A DNA stretch of 64,000 nucleotides from Effrenium voratum (lineage: Eukaryota > Sar > Dinophyceae > Suessiales > Symbiodiniaceae): NCBI GenBank assembly GCA_963377175.1, contig CAUJNA010000192.1:1-64000 (forward strand), read 5' to 3'. The notes beneath the pieces are model-generated. The model saw only the letters and a program-made list of their open reading frames with translations. It did no database searches and was not told the origin of the DNA. Positions 63,071-64,000 of the stretch are shown here, piece by piece. Position numbers and translations under genes: made by a program. How positions within the stretch are numbered: position 1 is the stretch's first letter; each line of letters opens with the position of its first letter.

Positions 63071-64000
63071 ATCATTGTTTTGGGAAAGTGACCAGCGGAA
63101 GGAGACTCTAGGTACTTGAGATGAACAAACATGTTTGGTTGGTTGAATCCATGAGAGTGGGATCATGACAGGGAAATTGGCCCCTTCAAAAGGAAGTTCA
63201 TCTTCCAGGCACCTCCCCACAGGCGCCATGTTAGTTGGAGGAAGGGTAAGCCACGAGAATGAGATCTTGAGAATTCGCTGAGAATGGGTTCGCAACACGA
63301 TGTGTGTTTGCTAAATGCATGAGCATGGGATCTTGAAAGTAGTGAGTTTGGTTTTGCTGAATCTGTGAGAATGGGCTCCACTTGTTTTAAAGGAGGTGTT
63401 TAAGGGCCCGATTTTTGCGAGCATGGGGCCAGATTGGCTTCCCTCTTTCTCTTTCAGCCCAAAAAATCGCTCGCTTTGGGCCTACTAAAGTTGTCTCAGT
63501 TGATTTGTAAACCCCTGGCTGATTCATCCGGTGGATGCCCCAAAATTTTGCTTGTTAGGCTATAAGACCGACTCATCTATCTCATGTCGACCCTGGCTTC
63601 AACTACCTCGTGGAGTGGGTGTGTGCGTGCTCTAAACGGGCCCCCTTGAGATCCACTGTGTTTTTTTGTTCCTGCATTCCTGTGGGCCTAAACAAGTAGA
63701 ATGGTTGAGGTGCTTGAACCGAAGTAAATAACGATAGGAGCAGCATGGCATGTCTTGAGCCACTCTTAGCATACCATTTCTCGAGCTCAACATGAAGCAA
63801 CGGACAACAGTACTTGCTTCTCGCAAATAACATGGCAAATGAGGTGCGCCCGAGTCTTGGTGGGTACGGCTGGTCGCGCGACCAGTGTCCTTCTCAAACC
63901 AAGCTCCAAAAGGTTTGGACGTTGACCCGGAAAGCTCCTTGGAAGTGAAACCATGAGGATCTTCGACCGGAAGCCTTCCATTTGCCTTCCGTTTGCTTGT
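63071..64000. other. No gene recognised
   Basis: Repeats GGGATCATGACAGGG, GAGATCTTGAGAATTCG and GGGATCTTGAAAG (63158-63340) form a loose tandem of ATGAGNATGGGATCTTGA. Nothing else found. Confidence 0.45.

Overview
The window looks like nuclear DNA of a dinoflagellate. Three things support this. First, decayed retroelements of the kind common in dinoflagellate genomes are present: an endonuclease-type element with the signature GVRVGEADNPGP at 9.6-12.0 kb, and a Copia-like integrase at 5.2-6.4 kb. Second, gene density is very low and the spacer is packed with foldback repeats. Third, the one host-type gene I could assemble has tiny exons separated by kilobase introns with GC-AG borders. I cannot name the species.

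Region 1 (1-17.2 kb) is GC-rich and made of broken pieces of a Polinton-like virus (PLV) of a protist: a DNA methyltransferase-like gene (+), a double-jelly-roll major capsid-like gene (-), further virion-type genes (-), the exonuclease part of a protein-primed family-B DNA polymerase (+), and several scattered copies of an alanine-rich fibre-like gene (-). They are interleaved with two decayed retroelements, tandem repeats, and several families of short hairpins. A foldback element interrupts one virion gene. Almost every viral reading frame has frameshifts or deletions, so this is a molecular fossil, not an active virus.

Region 2 (17.4-64 kb) is repeat-dominated: TTGG-type tracts, a 1.3-kb ATTC microsatellite, a G-rich/C-rich tract pair, a TAATGATAA-type tract, a 76-bp tandem array, and at least seven families of short inverted-repeat (MITE-like) elements in dozens of copies. 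An 858-bp near-symmetric foldback lies at 56.84-57.70 kb. Inside this region I recognise exons of one plus-strand gene, a class I SAM-dependent methyltransferase of the Methyltransf_16/METTL21 type, spread over 27.69-40.14 kb. Its exons keep frame when joined at GC-AG borders, except that the exon 3 to exon 4 junction is not resolved.

Two AT-rich fragments stand out from the rest. At 28.31-29.97 kb an island holds virus-type genes, including a CxxC/lysine-rich zinc-finger family frequent in protist DNA viruses, with a repeated CACCCCTTAAC motif upstream. At 62.19-62.38 kb there is a fragment of an Hsp90-type ATP-binding domain. One more good coding exon lies at 62476-62618. No rRNA, tRNA or CRISPR was found.
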